DNA of 64,000 bases from a virus: positions 58,392 to 122,391 of the IMG/VR virus record IMGVR_UViG_3300030085_004825; one strand, given 5' to 3'. Each line of letters starts with the position of its first letter. Within the stretch, counting starts at the first letter, position 1. Below the pieces are notes generated by a model. The model was not told the origin of the DNA. It did not search any database and worked only from the letters and a program-made list of their open reading frames with translations. This document shows positions 52,799 through 63,363 of the stretch, in pieces. The position numbers and the translations under genes were made by a program.

Positions 52799-54562
52799 AT
52801 GTATAAAAAGTGTTTTGCTGAATATAAAAGTTATAATAAATACCTGATCCATTTATGGACGGATGAGGGCTATTCTACCACTGAATGGTCCTCTCCTGCT
52901 TATATTGAATGTGATGAAAGTGAAGCAAAATATAAAGGTTTAAATGGTGAACCATTAAAAAAGATATATAAATGGAAAAGAGATATGGATGGTCTTCATT
53001 TTCATGATATGTCACCTTATCAAAATTTTTTAATTGATAAGTATGGAATTAATGATGAACCATCAACCACTCATAAGGAAATATTTTTTGATATAGAGAT
53101 TGAAATGGGAGATGCTTTAACTCCTGAATATATTCAATCTGCACCTAAAAAAGTTACTTCAATTGCTTGGTATTTTAAACAAGAGGATGAATGGAAAATT
53201 ATAATACTAGATCCTAAACAACAAATTCAACCAACAGTAAATAAAAATAAAGAAATAATCCCTGTTTACAATGAAGAAGTGTTACTATCTAAATTTCTTA
53301 CCTACATGAGAGAACTAGACCCAGACATTCTTATAGGTTATAATAGTGATTACTTTGATATCCCTTACTTATATTATAGAATTAAAAATGTATTAGGTGA
53401 AGAAATGGTAGAGTATTTATCTCCAATTCAACAAGTTAAAGAAAAACGTAGTTTTAGAACAGGTGAAATTTATGATTCTAAACAACCAATTGAAATAGCA
53501 GGGGTTGAGTCACTTGATTATATGCGTTTACATAAAAAATATAGTTGGGAAGATGAACCAAGTTGGAAATTAGATGCATTAGGTGAAAAGTATGCTGGTT
53601 TAAATAAAATAGAATATAATGGTTCTTTGGATAGATTATTTGAAGAAGATATTGAAACATTTATAGAATATAATTTTCGTGATGTTGAAATTTTAGTTGA
53701 ATTAGATAAAAAATTAGAATATTTAGCACTAACTAAAAACTTATCTCATAAAGGTAAACATAACTATGGAGAAGTATACCACAATACAGTTACACAAGAT
53801 GGTGCTATTTCAGCTTACTTATTATCTGAAGGTATAATTCCTCCTCCTAAAGAAAAACATCAAGAAAAGAAAAAAGGTTATGCGGGTGGCTATCTATTTT
53901 GTCCTAAAGCAGGTATTTACAAGTATATGTTTGATGAAGATTTAACTTCACTATACCCTTGTATTATTATGTCTTTAAATATAGGTAAAGAAACAATGGT
54001 AGGTAGAATTGTAAGTGATACTTTACCTGAAAATTTAAGGTATAGACCTTATATGAATGCTGAAACAGGTTTACCTATACCTTCTAGAAATAATTATTTA
54101 GGATTAAATGATTTAAAGAAAAAAGACCCTAAAGAAAAACTTACAATTGAAAACGCTAAAGGTAAACGTACTCAAATTGAAATAGATGCTTTAATTAATT
54201 TAATTGAAGATATGGAAATGGCCGTATCTGCAAATGGTACATTTTTTAGAACAGATAAACAATCAGTACTATCAATTATTTTAGATAAATGGTTTAATGA
54301 AAGGGTAAAGTATAAAAACCAAATGAAAAAAGCTTATAAAGCAGGTAATACTGAATTAGGTGCTTCGTTTCATTTAAAGCAGTATACAATGAAAATTTTG
54401 CTAAATAGTTTGTATGGTGCAACTGCTTTACCTTCATTTAGATACGCAATGAATAAAGCAATATTAAGTGAAGCAATTACATTAAGTGGATGGAGAATCA
54501 TCCAAGAATCAGCTTTAGCAGCAAATAGACATATTAATAAATTAATGAAAACAAAAACATAA
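52799..54562 (+). CDS. 43A: DNA polymerase family B, N-terminal part (gp43A-like)
   Basis: A 587-aa part of the replicative polymerase with its proofreading domain. Exo I is FFDIEIEMG (Asp98, Glu100), Exo II LIGYNSDYFDIPYL and Exo III YNFRDVEIL. KKGYAGGYLF is the YxGG switch. Palm motif A is DEDLTSLYPCII (Asp381) and fingers motif B is KILLNSLYGA (Lys532). It ends at HINKLMKTKT, just after the fingers, so motif C is missing and is supplied by 54827-55759. The stop overlaps the next ATG (TAATG). Confidence 0.9.
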   Translation: MYKKCFAEYKSYNKYLIHLWTDEGYSTTEWSSPAYIECDESEAKYKGLNGEPLKKIYKWKRDMDGLHFHDMSPYQNFLIDKYGINDEPSTTHKEIFFDIEIEMGDALTPEYIQSAPKKVTSIAWYFKQEDEWKIIILDPKQQIQPTVNKNKEIIPVYNEEVLLSKFLTYMRELDPDILIGYNSDYFDIPYLYYRIKNVLGEEMVEYLSPIQQVKEKRSFRTGEIYDSKQPIEIAGVESLDYMRLHKKYSWEDEPSWKLDALGEKYAGLNKIEYNGSLDRLFEEDIETFIEYNFRDVEILVELDKKLEYLALTKNLSHKGKHNYGEVYHNTVTQDGAISAYLLSEGIIPPPKEKHQEKKKGYAGGYLFCPKAGIYKYMFDEDLTSLYPCIIMSLNIGKETMVGRIVSDTLPENLRYRPYMNAETGLPIPSRNNYLGLNDLKKKDPKEKLTIENAKGKRTQIEIDALINLIEDMEMAVSANGTFFRTDKQSVLSIILDKWFNERVKYKNQMKKAYKAGNTELGASFHLKQYTMKILLNSLYGATALPSFRYAMNKAILSEAITLSGWRIIQESALAANRHINKLMKTKT

Positions 54563-54825
54563 TGGCACTATCCCCACAATCAATTAGAAAAGGTGTTCAA
54601 GTTAAATTTGATGATGTTATAGTAGATAAACAAACTATAATAGAAAGAAGTGAATCTTGGACAGAAAAACAAGAAATATTGTTTAGAAAATTTCTTAAAC
54701 AAGGAGGTAAATGTAAAATACAAGGTTTAAAAGTTGAGGTAACACCTCAACATGAAGTACTTACCTCAAAAGGAGAAAAACCAAGTGGGAAAATGGTAGC
54801 ACCTGGAATTGATCAAAGATTTTAA
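54562..54825 (+). CDS. Small ORF inserted between the halves of gene 43
   Basis: An 87-aa basic protein sitting exactly between the two polymerase parts, overlapping the first stop and ending 1 nt before the second ATG. It contains helices (EKQEILFRKFLKQGG) and a strand pair (KIQGLKVEVTPQHEV). No HNH, GIY-YIG or LAGLIDADG motif is visible. Possibly a remnant of the element that split the gene, or a small subunit that helps the halves associate. Confidence 0.55.
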   Translation: MALSPQSIRKGVQVKFDDVIVDKQTIIERSESWTEKQEILFRKFLKQGGKCKIQGLKVEVTPQHEVLTSKGEKPSGKMVAPGIDQRF

Positions 54826-54826
54826 A

Positions 54827-55759
54827 ATGAAACATATAGAAGACGTACCGTGGATGATTTGTGATGAAGGTGATGTAAACTACTGTGCCTATGTAGACAC
54901 AGATAGTAATTATTTTCATGCTGAACCTATCCTAAAGCACTTCTATCCTGATTTTGATAAAATGTCTGATGAAGATAAAGATGAAAAACTTGAAAAAGTA
55001 GCTCTTAAATATCAAGACATTATCACAGATTCTTATAATACACTAGCTAAAGAATGTTTTAATGTACCTACACATAGACTTGAAATGAAAACCGAATGTG
55101 TAATCAGATCAGCTTATTTTAGGAAAACTAGAAGATATGCTCAATGGATCACTAAACAGGAAGGTATAGTAAAGGAATCACTTGATATAAAAGGTCTTGA
55201 GTTTAAAAAAGCAAATTTTCCACCTGTATTAGGTAAGTTTTTTAAAGAGATTTTAATTGATGTTTTGAAAGGCTCTACACAAACTGATGTAGATCAAAAA
55301 GTTAAAGAATTTAAAAAACAAATACTAAATGGAGAGATACCTTTAACTAAATTAGGTAACCCAACAGGAGTAAAAACATTAAACAAATATATGGGACGCA
55401 AACCTAAAGCGGGTGAAATGTTTACTCAAATGATTAAAGGTGCTCCTGTAAGTGCTAAAGCAGCTGCTGTGTATAATGATTTAATTAGGTTTTGGAAATT
55501 AAACCAAAAACATTCCTACATAGCACAAGGTGATAAAATTAAATATATCTATTTAAAACCAAACCCATACCAGATAGACACATTAGGGTTTTTAGATTTT
55601 GATTTACCACCTAAAATAGAAGAGTTTATGGAAAAATATGCTGATAGACAAAAAATATTTGATGCTATATTACTTAATAAATTAGAAGGTTTTTATGATG
55701 ATTTAGGTTGGTCATTAAATTTAAACCCATATAAAGACAAGTTTTTTAATTTTAGTTAG
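54827..55759 (+). CDS. 43B: DNA polymerase family B, C-terminal part (gp43B-like)
   Basis: A 310-aa part carrying palm motif C YVDTDS (Asp24, Asp26) and the thumb. The ATG at 54827 is preferred over a TTG at 54809. Later segments KTECVIRSAYFRKTRRYAQ and SLDIKGLEFKKANFPP match the KxKKRY region and thumb of T4-type polymerases. The C-terminus (LGWSLNLNPYKDKFFNF) resembles a clamp-binding tail. It must pair with the 43A product to give an active enzyme; split gp43 is known in some Aeromonas T4-like phages. Confidence 0.88.
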   Translation: MKHIEDVPWMICDEGDVNYCAYVDTDSNYFHAEPILKHFYPDFDKMSDEDKDEKLEKVALKYQDIITDSYNTLAKECFNVPTHRLEMKTECVIRSAYFRKTRRYAQWITKQEGIVKESLDIKGLEFKKANFPPVLGKFFKEILIDVLKGSTQTDVDQKVKEFKKQILNGEIPLTKLGNPTGVKTLNKYMGRKPKAGEMFTQMIKGAPVSAKAAAVYNDLIRFWKLNQKHSYIAQGDKIKYIYLKPNPYQIDTLGFLDFDLPPKIEEFMEKYADRQKIFDAILLNKLEGFYDDLGWSLNLNPYKDKFFNFS

Positions 55760-55787
55760 GTTATTTAATAAAAAGTTATTATATTTA
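55756..55787 (+). promoter_or_regulatory. Bacteroidota-type promoter TTAG-N20-TATATTTA
   Basis: TTAG (one mismatch) and TATATTTA (55780-55787) keep the 20-nt spacing. The box ends 3 nt before the gp45 ATG, implying a leaderless or nearly leaderless transcript. Confidence 0.5.
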
Positions 55788-55790
55788 AAT

Positions 55791-56525
55791 ATGGTTAATA
55801 AATTAGTTTTACAAAGTGTTATAAACAAATACTACCTTGGTGAGGTAGAATCTGTTAAATGGAAAATACAAGATAAAGTTTTAACAATAGACTTTATGTC
55901 TATAAATAAAGAAGTAATAGGAAATATTACTCACACTGATATTGATATTGAAGATAGCAGTTTAGCTATTTTTGATACTAAAAAACTACTTAACCTAGTA
56001 AATATTACCTCAGGTGATCTATTAATTAATTTAGAAAAAACTAAAGCAGTTTATACTAAATTATACCTTGCAGATAGTGATTTTAATTTAACTTATGCTT
56101 TATCTGATCCATTACTAATTGGGAAAGTAGGCACAGTAGATGAACCTAAATGGGATATGGTTTTACCTTTAGAAAAAGAACAAGTAGATAATTTAATTAA
56201 AGCAAAATCTGCTTTAGCAGGTGTAGGTAATATGACTTTATCCCCTGATAAAGATTTAGATGGGGGTGATTTATGTGTTGTTACTTTTGGGGATGAACAA
56301 GGACATAATAATAAAATTATTTATAATTTAATAGGTGAGATAAGACAAGCAGATGTAAGTATCCCTTTTAATTCAGATATGTTTAAAACTATTTTAAATG
56401 CAAATAAAGATCTAGAAGAAGGTACACTTTATCTTAGTTACCAAGGTTTAATGAAATTAGAATTTAGATCTGAAAATACTATAAGTACTTATTATGTAAT
56501 TCGTAAAGAAGAAAGTGCTTTTTAA
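55791..56525 (+). CDS. 45: Sliding clamp, gp45-like
   Basis: A 244-aa processivity clamp (T4 gp45 is 228 aa). It has the alternating helix-strand layout of PCNA-like clamps, a central PKWDMVLPLEKEQVDNLI linking the two domains, and a C-terminal GLMKLEFRSENTISTYYVI. It encircles DNA and tethers gp43. In T4 it also activates late transcription, which could connect to the late motif here. Confidence 0.82.
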   Translation: MVNKLVLQSVINKYYLGEVESVKWKIQDKVLTIDFMSINKEVIGNITHTDIDIEDSSLAIFDTKKLLNLVNITSGDLLINLEKTKAVYTKLYLADSDFNLTYALSDPLLIGKVGTVDEPKWDMVLPLEKEQVDNLIKAKSALAGVGNMTLSPDKDLDGGDLCVVTFGDEQGHNNKIIYNLIGEIRQADVSIPFNSDMFKTILNANKDLEEGTLYLSYQGLMKLEFRSENTISTYYVIRKEESAF

Positions 56526-56539
56526 TATTTATATAAAAA
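56524..56539 (+). promoter_or_regulatory. Late-type motif AATATTTATATAAAAA
   Basis: A diverged copy overlapping the gp45 stop and 57 nt upstream of the next ATG, beyond the usual distance. It may give late expression of the chaperonin block. Confidence 0.35.
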
Positions 56540-56571
56540 TTTGGAAATCCAAATAAGTTTTAATATATTAT
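56540..56571 (+). promoter_or_regulatory. Bacteroidota-type promoter TTTG-N20-TATATTAT
   Basis: TTTG (56540-56543) and TATATTAT (56564-56571) with 20-nt spacing lie 25 nt before the ATG at 56597. It probably drives the small gene and groES-groEL. Confidence 0.6.
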
Positions 56572-56596
56572 AGTTATAAACAATTTAAATGTAGTT

Positions 56597-56949
56597 ATGC
56601 CAAAAATTCAAAGCCGAGGACGCCCCTCTAAAGACAATGATTCTCCAAAATCAAATTATTGTATTATTAAAGACCCATTAATAGAACCTTTTTACATTTC
56701 TAAAGATGCTACAAATTTTACAGTTTTAGAAAAAACAATTTCAACAAGAGGTTTTGCTGGTAAAAAAGCAACGGGTAAAGAAATAGAAAAAACTGTAGGG
56801 TATTATTCAAGCTTTAAAAATGCTTTAAATAGAATAGCAAAGGAAAAATTTTACAAAAATAAAAGTGAATATGACTCAATTCAAGATTATATTGGATCTT
56901 GGAATAAAGTAAAAGATGGATTAGAAACATTATTAAATAAAATAGAATT

Positions 56950-56953
<4 letters not shown>
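56597..56953 (+). CDS. Conserved-looking phage protein of unknown function
   Basis: A 118-aa protein with a basic N-terminus (SRGRPSKDND), an extended first half and a helical C-terminal half (YYSSFKNALNRIAKEKFY, then YIGSWNKVKDGLETLL). The GRPSK start may contact nucleic acid. It overlaps the groES ATG by 4 nt. No catalytic motif recognised. Confidence 0.5.
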
Positions 56954-58878
<1,925 letters not shown>

Positions 58879-58879
<1 letters not shown>

Positions 58880-59142
58880 TGGAGATAGAAAAAATTGAGT
58901 ATAATGAACTTATCGCTACACGAGTACCCCCTGGAGATCAGTGGGTGCTCGTAAACGATAAGAAAAAAATTGTTCATAAAACAATAACTGATGCTTTAGA
59001 GGCATGGTTTGATAAAAATCAAGAACAAGTTGAGTTTCGTTTAGCGCCTCTAGATAGTAAACTTTATGTTATAAGAAGTGAAGAAAAAGAAATCACCCCT
59101 GAACCAACTAAAAGGTATAATATTTATGGAGACCCTACTTAA
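58879..59142 (+). CDS. Small hypothetical protein after groEL
   Basis: An 87-aa protein whose ATG overlaps the groEL stop (TAATG). It has VPPGDQWVLVNDKKKIVHK, a strand-rich start, and then a helix (TITDALEAWFDKNQ). Its last codons lie in the terminator stem at 59129. No family recognised. Confidence 0.45.
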
Positions 59143-59158
59143 CGGGTCTCTTTTTTTT
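59129..59158 (+). terminator. Rho-independent terminator after chaperonin block
   Basis: A perfect 7-bp stem GAGACCC (59129-59135) / GGGTCTC (59144-59150) with an 8-nt loop containing the preceding stop codon, followed by eight T. Confidence 0.85.
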
Positions 59159-59174
59159 AATATTTATAACAAAA
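59159..59174 (+). promoter_or_regulatory. Late-type promoter motif AATATTTATAACAAAA
   Basis: It directly follows the terminator T run and ends 7 nt before the ATG at 59182. Confidence 0.6.
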
Positions 59175-59181
59175 TAATAAA

Positions 59182-59445
59182 ATGGACAATTTTAACTTAA
59201 AAAAGTATTTAGCTGAAAATAAGCTAGAAACCACAAAAGAAAACAGTGGACCTCATGTTGATCTAGGTTTCGACCCAGAACAAAAAGACCCAGCAGAACA
59301 TATCAGAGTCTTAGCAAAAGAATTAGAAACTGCTTTAAAAACAAAAGATTGGGGTATGGTATCAGGAGTTTTAGATGACTTAGAATATTTAACATATCCA
59401 GATAAATTTCCTTCTACTTGGCTTAAAAAACATAAACAAAAATAA
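59182..59445 (+). CDS. Small late protein with MDNFxLKKYL N-terminus
   Basis: An 87-aa acidic protein. The N-terminus MDNFNLKKYLAENKL is nearly the same as that of the protein at 63364, although the rest differs. The body (PAEHIRVLAKELETALKT, then GMVSGVLDDLEYLTYPD) is helical. The late motif and the shared N-terminal peptide suggest targeting to the head or prohead, as T4 internal proteins are. That is inference. Confidence 0.5.
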   Translation: MDNFNLKKYLAENKLETTKENSGPHVDLGFDPEQKDPAEHIRVLAKELETALKTKDWGMVSGVLDDLEYLTYPDKFPSTWLKKHKQK

Positions 59446-59450
59446 AATAA

Positions 59451-60404
59451 ATGAGGTTTATAGACATTTTAAGAGAAGAAGAAGAAGAAGGTGTAGGATC
59501 TGCAAGAGCCAAATATGATATAGCAATTCAAACAAGTGATACTGATAGTGTAGTTAAAGCTTTAAGTAATATAAATAATTATGGTGTTTATGCTCAAAGT
59601 TTAAGAGACCCTAAAGCTATAGAAAAAGTATTTGGTCCTAGAAATCCTAATCAAAGGTATAAAGCCGCTTCACAAAACTGGGGGGAAATAATTCTTCCTA
59701 GAAAAAAACTTAAAATTGAAGATGCTATAGAACGCAACCCAGAATGGGAAAACATTAAAAAAGAATTAGAAGTAGATTCAAATGAAGAAGCTGTTAATAA
59801 ATTATCATCTATAGAAGATTTTCAAGAATTAGTAGCTACGGGTATATTTAGTGTAAAAAAAGCAGGTAAAACAAATCAAATTGATTATTATTATCCTCTT
59901 AAAACACCTGATAATATTAAAAAATATGGAGGGGTATTAGAAAAAGATAATCATTTTTATGTAAAAGATGATAAAATAATTTTTCCATTTGATAAAAGTC
60001 CCTATTCATCTAAACCCTATTTACAAAAAGTTTTAAATACTATAATGGATAAAGCTGATGTTAAATATAAATTAGTTGATGTTGAAAGATTAGATACTGA
60101 TGAGGAAGGTGAAGTACTTGAAAAACCTAAAAAAGAAAAAGTTCCACCATTAACAGTAACAGCTGATTCTTTAGATAAAGTTGAAAAAATACGTAACCAA
60201 TTTAAAAAAGAAATTGGAGATGTTGCCACAGCAAAATATGAAACAGAACCTGTTGATGTAGACGGTGAAAGAAAATATAAACTCATTATAACAGGCATCT
60301 CAGCTGACCAACGAAAAAAACTATTTATTAAAAAAGCAATGTTAAAAGAAGAAATGGAATTTGATCTTGATTTACATTTAATGCAAAAAAGAGCAGGATT
60401 ATAA
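59451..60404 (+). CDS. Late protein of unknown function
   Basis: A 317-aa charged protein beginning MRFIDILREEEEEG. It has a helical N-terminal half (SVVKALSNINNYGVYAQSL), a mid region with YYYPLKTPDNIKKYGG, and a C-terminal domain (about 235-300) of the type strand-helix-strand (DSLDKVEKIRNQFKKEI, YKLIITGISADQRKKLFI). It sits 5 nt after the preceding small late gene and probably shares its transcript. No family recognised. Confidence 0.5.
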   Translation: MRFIDILREEEEEGVGSARAKYDIAIQTSDTDSVVKALSNINNYGVYAQSLRDPKAIEKVFGPRNPNQRYKAASQNWGEIILPRKKLKIEDAIERNPEWENIKKELEVDSNEEAVNKLSSIEDFQELVATGIFSVKKAGKTNQIDYYYPLKTPDNIKKYGGVLEKDNHFYVKDDKIIFPFDKSPYSSKPYLQKVLNTIMDKADVKYKLVDVERLDTDEEGEVLEKPKKEKVPPLTVTADSLDKVEKIRNQFKKEIGDVATAKYETEPVDVDGERKYKLIITGISADQRKKLFIKKAMLKEEMEFDLDLHLMQKRAGL

Positions 60405-60411
60405 GATAAAG

Positions 60412-60443
60412 TTTGTTTTTTAATAAAAGTTTTCGTATAATTA
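60412..60443 (+). promoter_or_regulatory. Bacteroidota-type promoter TTTG-N20-TATAATTA
   Basis: TTTG (60412-60415) and TATAATTA (60436-60443) with a 20-nt spacer lie 15 nt before the gp44 ATG. Confidence 0.65.
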
Positions 60444-60458
60444 GTTATAAAATAAGTT

Positions 60459-61382
60459 ATGAAAGACAACACTTTGTTAGTTGAAAAATACCGTCCTACT
60501 GATTTAAAATATTATATAGGAAATGAACAAGTTAAAGAAACAATCCAAAAATATCTAGATCAAAACGATATCCAAAACTTTATATTCTATGGACCTGCTG
60601 GAACAGGTAAAACAACACTAGCTAAACTTATAGTTAAAAATCTAAACTGCGATCATCTTTACATCAATGCAAGTGATGAAAATGGAATTGACACAATCAG
60701 AGAAAAAGTCAAAGGTTTTGCTTCTGCTGCCTCTTGGAATGGTATAAAAGTAGTTATTTTAGATGAAGCAGATTTTATCACTATAAATGGACAAGCAGCA
60801 CTTAGAAATGTAATTGAAACATTTTCTCGTTCAACTCGCTTTATATTAACGTGTAATTTTATTGAGAGAATAATTGATCCAATACAATCACGTTGTCAAG
60901 TACTTAAAATTGTTCCCCCATCAAAATCTACTATTGCAAAACGTTTAACAAGTATAATGGGGTTAGAAAATATTTCACATGATATTAAAGAGGTAGCTAC
61001 TATAGTAAATAAAAACTATCCTGATGTTAGAAAAATGCTTAATACAATTCAGTTATCTACTGTTGATGGTGGACAAAATGATTTATACCTTAAAATAGAT
61101 GAATCTGTTTTAGCTTCAAATAATTATACTAAAGAAGTATTAAGAGAACTTACTCAAACAAAAAATTGGATTAAAATAAGACAAATTATAGCAGATAGTG
61201 GTATAAAAGACTTTGAAGAGTTATATAGAGCATTATTTGAACATGTTTCAATTTATGCTAAAGATAAGGAAGGATTAATAACAATAATTTTAAATGACCA
61301 TCTCCACCAATCAAACTTCCGGATTGATAAAGAGATTAATATAATGTCGGCAATAGCCAAAATAATAGAAACAATTAAATAA
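60459..61382 (+). CDS. 44: Clamp loader large subunit, gp44-like (AAA+)
   Basis: A 307-aa RFC-like ATPase that opens and loads the gp45 clamp. It shows VEKYRPTDLKYYIG, Walker A GPAGTGKT (45-52), INASDENGIDTIREKV, Walker B VVILDEADF, and the arginine finger region DPIQSRCQ (SRC motif). T4 gp44 is 319 aa. The gp62-like partner is encoded two genes downstream. Confidence 0.9.
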   Translation: MKDNTLLVEKYRPTDLKYYIGNEQVKETIQKYLDQNDIQNFIFYGPAGTGKTTLAKLIVKNLNCDHLYINASDENGIDTIREKVKGFASAASWNGIKVVILDEADFITINGQAALRNVIETFSRSTRFILTCNFIERIIDPIQSRCQVLKIVPPSKSTIAKRLTSIMGLENISHDIKEVATIVNKNYPDVRKMLNTIQLSTVDGGQNDLYLKIDESVLASNNYTKEVLRELTQTKNWIKIRQIIADSGIKDFEELYRALFEHVSIYAKDKEGLITIILNDHLHQSNFRIDKEINIMSAIAKIIETIK

Positions 61383-61390
61383 ATATAAAA

Positions 61391-61648
61391 ATGCAAAATC
61401 AAGCACCCCCACAACAACCAAATATTGATCTAACAAACACTACAGCAGTAGAAGGATTTAATGGAGGTAAATTATTTGGACAAGCAGTAGTAATTCGTAA
61501 AGTATCTAAATTTGTAACAGGAACAGATGAAGATATGCTTATGCCTATTCCTGTATTTTATGATTTAGAATCAAAGAAAGTTTTACCTGATTCTCTCCCT
61601 AAAGAAATTAGAGAAGAGTATAAAGATATCATCATTGAGCAATCTTAA
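61391..61648 (+). CDS. Small protein between gp44 and gp62
   Basis: An 85-aa protein with a disordered start (QNQAPPQQPNIDLTN), a beta-like core (GGKLFGQAVVIRKVSKFV) and a polar end (LPKEIREEYKDIIIEQ). The 3' end overlaps the gp62-like gene by 14 nt. No family recognised; context suggests a replisome accessory role. Confidence 0.5.
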   Translation: MQNQAPPQQPNIDLTNTTAVEGFNGGKLFGQAVVIRKVSKFVTGTDEDMLMPIPVFYDLESKKVLPDSLPKEIREEYKDIIIEQS

Positions 61649-62093
61649 ATATCCTAGACCAGGCAGAAAGCAGATAAAAAATATATGGGGGTGGTTAAAC
61701 GAAATTACCCTTTATAAAACTCCTGCTGACTGTTTTACTGATGAATCATGGGATTGTTTTAATTCTTATATGATTCATCGGTTTGTGTCTATGAATATAA
61801 ATTACGTTGAGTTGACTAATTATGCTCAAACTATACCTTATGATAATAAGATTCAAACCTATAATATTTATAGAGAAATGATCCCGAAAAAGAAAGTATT
61901 TTTAAAATACATAAAAAGTAAAAAGAAATCTCCTCAACCAAAACTTGTAGAATATTTAAGTGAATATTTTCAATGTGGTAAATTTACAGCTGCTAGATAC
62001 TTAGAGGTAATGAAGAAAAAAGAAAAACTAACAATACTTCAAAATATGGGTATTAATGAAAAAGAATCTAAAAAGTTATTAAAAAGTGGGTAA
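61635..62093 (+). CDS. 62: Clamp loader small subunit, gp62-like
   Basis: A 152-aa helical protein starting at a TTG, as there is no suitable early ATG. The pattern resembles short gp62 versions of marine T4-like phages: SYMIHRFVSMNINYVELTNYAQ, then YNIYREMIPKKKVFLKYIKS, and a tail EYFQCGKFTAARYLEVM with GINEKESKKLLKS. T4 gp62 is 187 aa. It links the four gp44 subunits. Position near gp44 supports this. Confidence 0.62.
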   Translation: MSNLKYPRPGRKQIKNIWGWLNEITLYKTPADCFTDESWDCFNSYMIHRFVSMNINYVELTNYAQTIPYDNKIQTYNIYREMIPKKKVFLKYIKSKKKSPQPKLVEYLSEYFQCGKFTAARYLEVMKKKEKLTILQNMGINEKESKKLLKSG

Positions 62094-62295
62094 AAAATTA
62101 AAAGTAGGAGATAAAGTACATTGTACCTTTTTAGGTGAAGGCCATAAAGGTGAAATAGTAGAAATTCAATCTCCTAAAACTTATAAAGTAAAATTAGTAA
62201 ATTTTAATAATACTATTCTTCCAAGTGTAGGTTGGTATGAAAAACCTAAAAAGAAAAAAGATACTCTACCTTGGTATATACATGAAAAAATTTAA
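62086..62295 (+). CDS. Small SH3/KOW-like protein
   Basis: A 69-aa protein with a GTG start that overlaps the gp62-like stop. The core LKVGDKVHCTFLGEGHKGEIVEI reads as a small SH3-like barrel (KOW/Tudor type), with a basic C-terminus (EKPKKKKDT). RNA or protein binding is possible. Function unknown. Confidence 0.5.
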   Translation: MGKKLKVGDKVHCTFLGEGHKGEIVEIQSPKTYKVKLVNFNNTILPSVGWYEKPKKKKDTLPWYIHEKI

Positions 62296-62308
62296 ATAAT
62301 AAAAAAAG

Positions 62309-62539
62309 ATGAATCCACCAATAACTAAAATAAATAAAGAGTTATACAAAAAAGGGTGGTGGCTACAAGTAAGCCCACTAGCAAGAATTAACCCAGAAGA
62401 ATGGATAGTAGGTGTTTTAAGAAAAGGCAAAGCATCTTGGATAACAGAGGTATGTAAGAGTGGACATCTTGACCCATACTCAGCTATTGAATGGGGTAAG
62501 CAATGGATAGAAGAATATGAAGAAAAAAAGAAAAATTGA
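62309..62539 (+). CDS. Small Trp-rich protein of unknown function
   Basis: A 76-aa protein with six Trp residues: KGWWLQVSPLARINPEEWIV, ASWITEVCKSGHLDPYSAIEWGKQW. It looks like a compact alpha/beta fold. It overlaps the next gene by 23 nt. No family recognised. Confidence 0.45.
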   Translation: MNPPITKINKELYKKGWWLQVSPLARINPEEWIVGVLRKGKASWITEVCKSGHLDPYSAIEWGKQWIEEYEEKKKN

Positions 62540-62729
62540 ACAAACAGACTCAATAGTTGATTCAATTATTGATCAATTTGTTGAAAGAGCCAAATTTGGA
62601 AAAGAAAAATACAATACAGATCTAGATAGAATTGATTTAAGTTTATTAGATTGGATAGAGCATGCTAAACAAGAACATATGGATGCTATACTTTATCTTG
62701 AAAAAATTGAAAGAACAATAAAGGGCTAA
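62517..62729 (+). CDS. Small helical phage protein (MazG-like fold candidate)
   Basis: A 70-aa protein: SIIDQFVERAKFGKEKYN, then LSLLDWIEHAKQEHMDAILYL. The pattern R-x-x-x-G-x-x-K-Y and E-H-x-D-A-x-x-Y is common in short phage proteins related to the all-alpha nucleotide pyrophosphatases. It is short, so activity is doubtful. A late motif follows at once. Confidence 0.5.
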   Translation: MKKKRKIEQTDSIVDSIIDQFVERAKFGKEKYNTDLDRIDLSLLDWIEHAKQEHMDAILYLEKIERTIKG

Positions 62730-62743
62730 TATTTATAATAAAA
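62728..62743 (+). promoter_or_regulatory. Late-type promoter motif AATATTTATAATAAAA
   Basis: This copy overlaps the preceding stop and ends 9 nt before the ATG at 62753. Confidence 0.6.
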
Positions 62744-62752
62744 TACTATAAA

Positions 62753-63124
62753 ATGTCAAACGAATTAAAACGAATGCAAGAATTAGCAGGAGTGCCTGTT
62801 AATGAAAAAAAAGAAAATATAAACGAAGTTTATGTAGCTGGTGGTATTGTAGGTGTAGGAGCAATTACACAAATCCCACCTCGTGAAAAATCAGATTATG
62901 AAATGGCTTTTGAACATTTTATAGGTGAAGGATATGGTGTAGATATTGAAGAAGAAAAAAAAGAAGAACCAGTAGAAGAAGGATTAAAATTAGATCCTAA
63001 CATGACTGTTGAAGAGTTTATGGAAAAACTACTTGGACCTGATTATAAAAGAAAACCTCAAGAAAAACGAGATATGGTTTCTAAAGTATATGATGAATTA
63101 AAACGAGCTAATTCTATCAAATGA
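62753..63124 (+). CDS. Small late protein with amphipathic N-terminus
   Basis: A 123-aa acidic protein. It begins SNELKRMQELAGVPVNEKK, an N-terminal helix with an Ala-Gly step that could be a processing site. A Gly/Val-rich patch (AGGIVGVGAITQIPP), an acidic linker (EEEKKEEPVEEG) and a helical end follow. The late motif suggests a head- or virion-associated protein. It overlaps the next gene by 4 nt. Confidence 0.45.
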   Translation: MSNELKRMQELAGVPVNEKKENINEVYVAGGIVGVGAITQIPPREKSDYEMAFEHFIGEGYGVDIEEEKKEEPVEEGLKLDPNMTVEEFMEKLLGPDYKRKPQEKRDMVSKVYDELKRANSIK

Positions 63125-63357
63125 GAAACTCAAAATCTACCGTTGAATTATCAATCCCTTTACTTCTTAAAGTACTAGAATTTGCTAAAGATGGTGCTAC
63201 ATCTGATGAAGAACTTCGTAAAGTAGCAAATAATATGATTGAATTAAGCAAATATGCTGGGGAATTAGGAATGATAGACTATGAAGCTATAATGGGTGGA
63301 GAAGAGCAATTAGCTGAAAGAAAATTAATGATGGTGAGAGCCGGAATTTTAAAATAA
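63121..63357 (+). CDS. Small helical late protein
   Basis: A 78-aa, fully helical-looking protein (VELSIPLLLKVLEFAKDG, ELRKVANNMIELSKYAGELG) in the same transcript as its neighbours. It has no membrane segment. No family recognised; possibly a head or scaffold accessory protein. Confidence 0.45.
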   Translation: MRNSKSTVELSIPLLLKVLEFAKDGATSDEELRKVANNMIELSKYAGELGMIDYEAIMGGEEQLAERKLMMVRAGILK

Positions 63358-63363
63358 AATAAA

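Noticed and set aside
54562-54826. Intron or intein splitting gene 43
   Set aside because: The segment is short, begins and ends with overlapping stop/start codons, and lacks intein splice residues or endonuclease motifs. A coupled ORF fits better.
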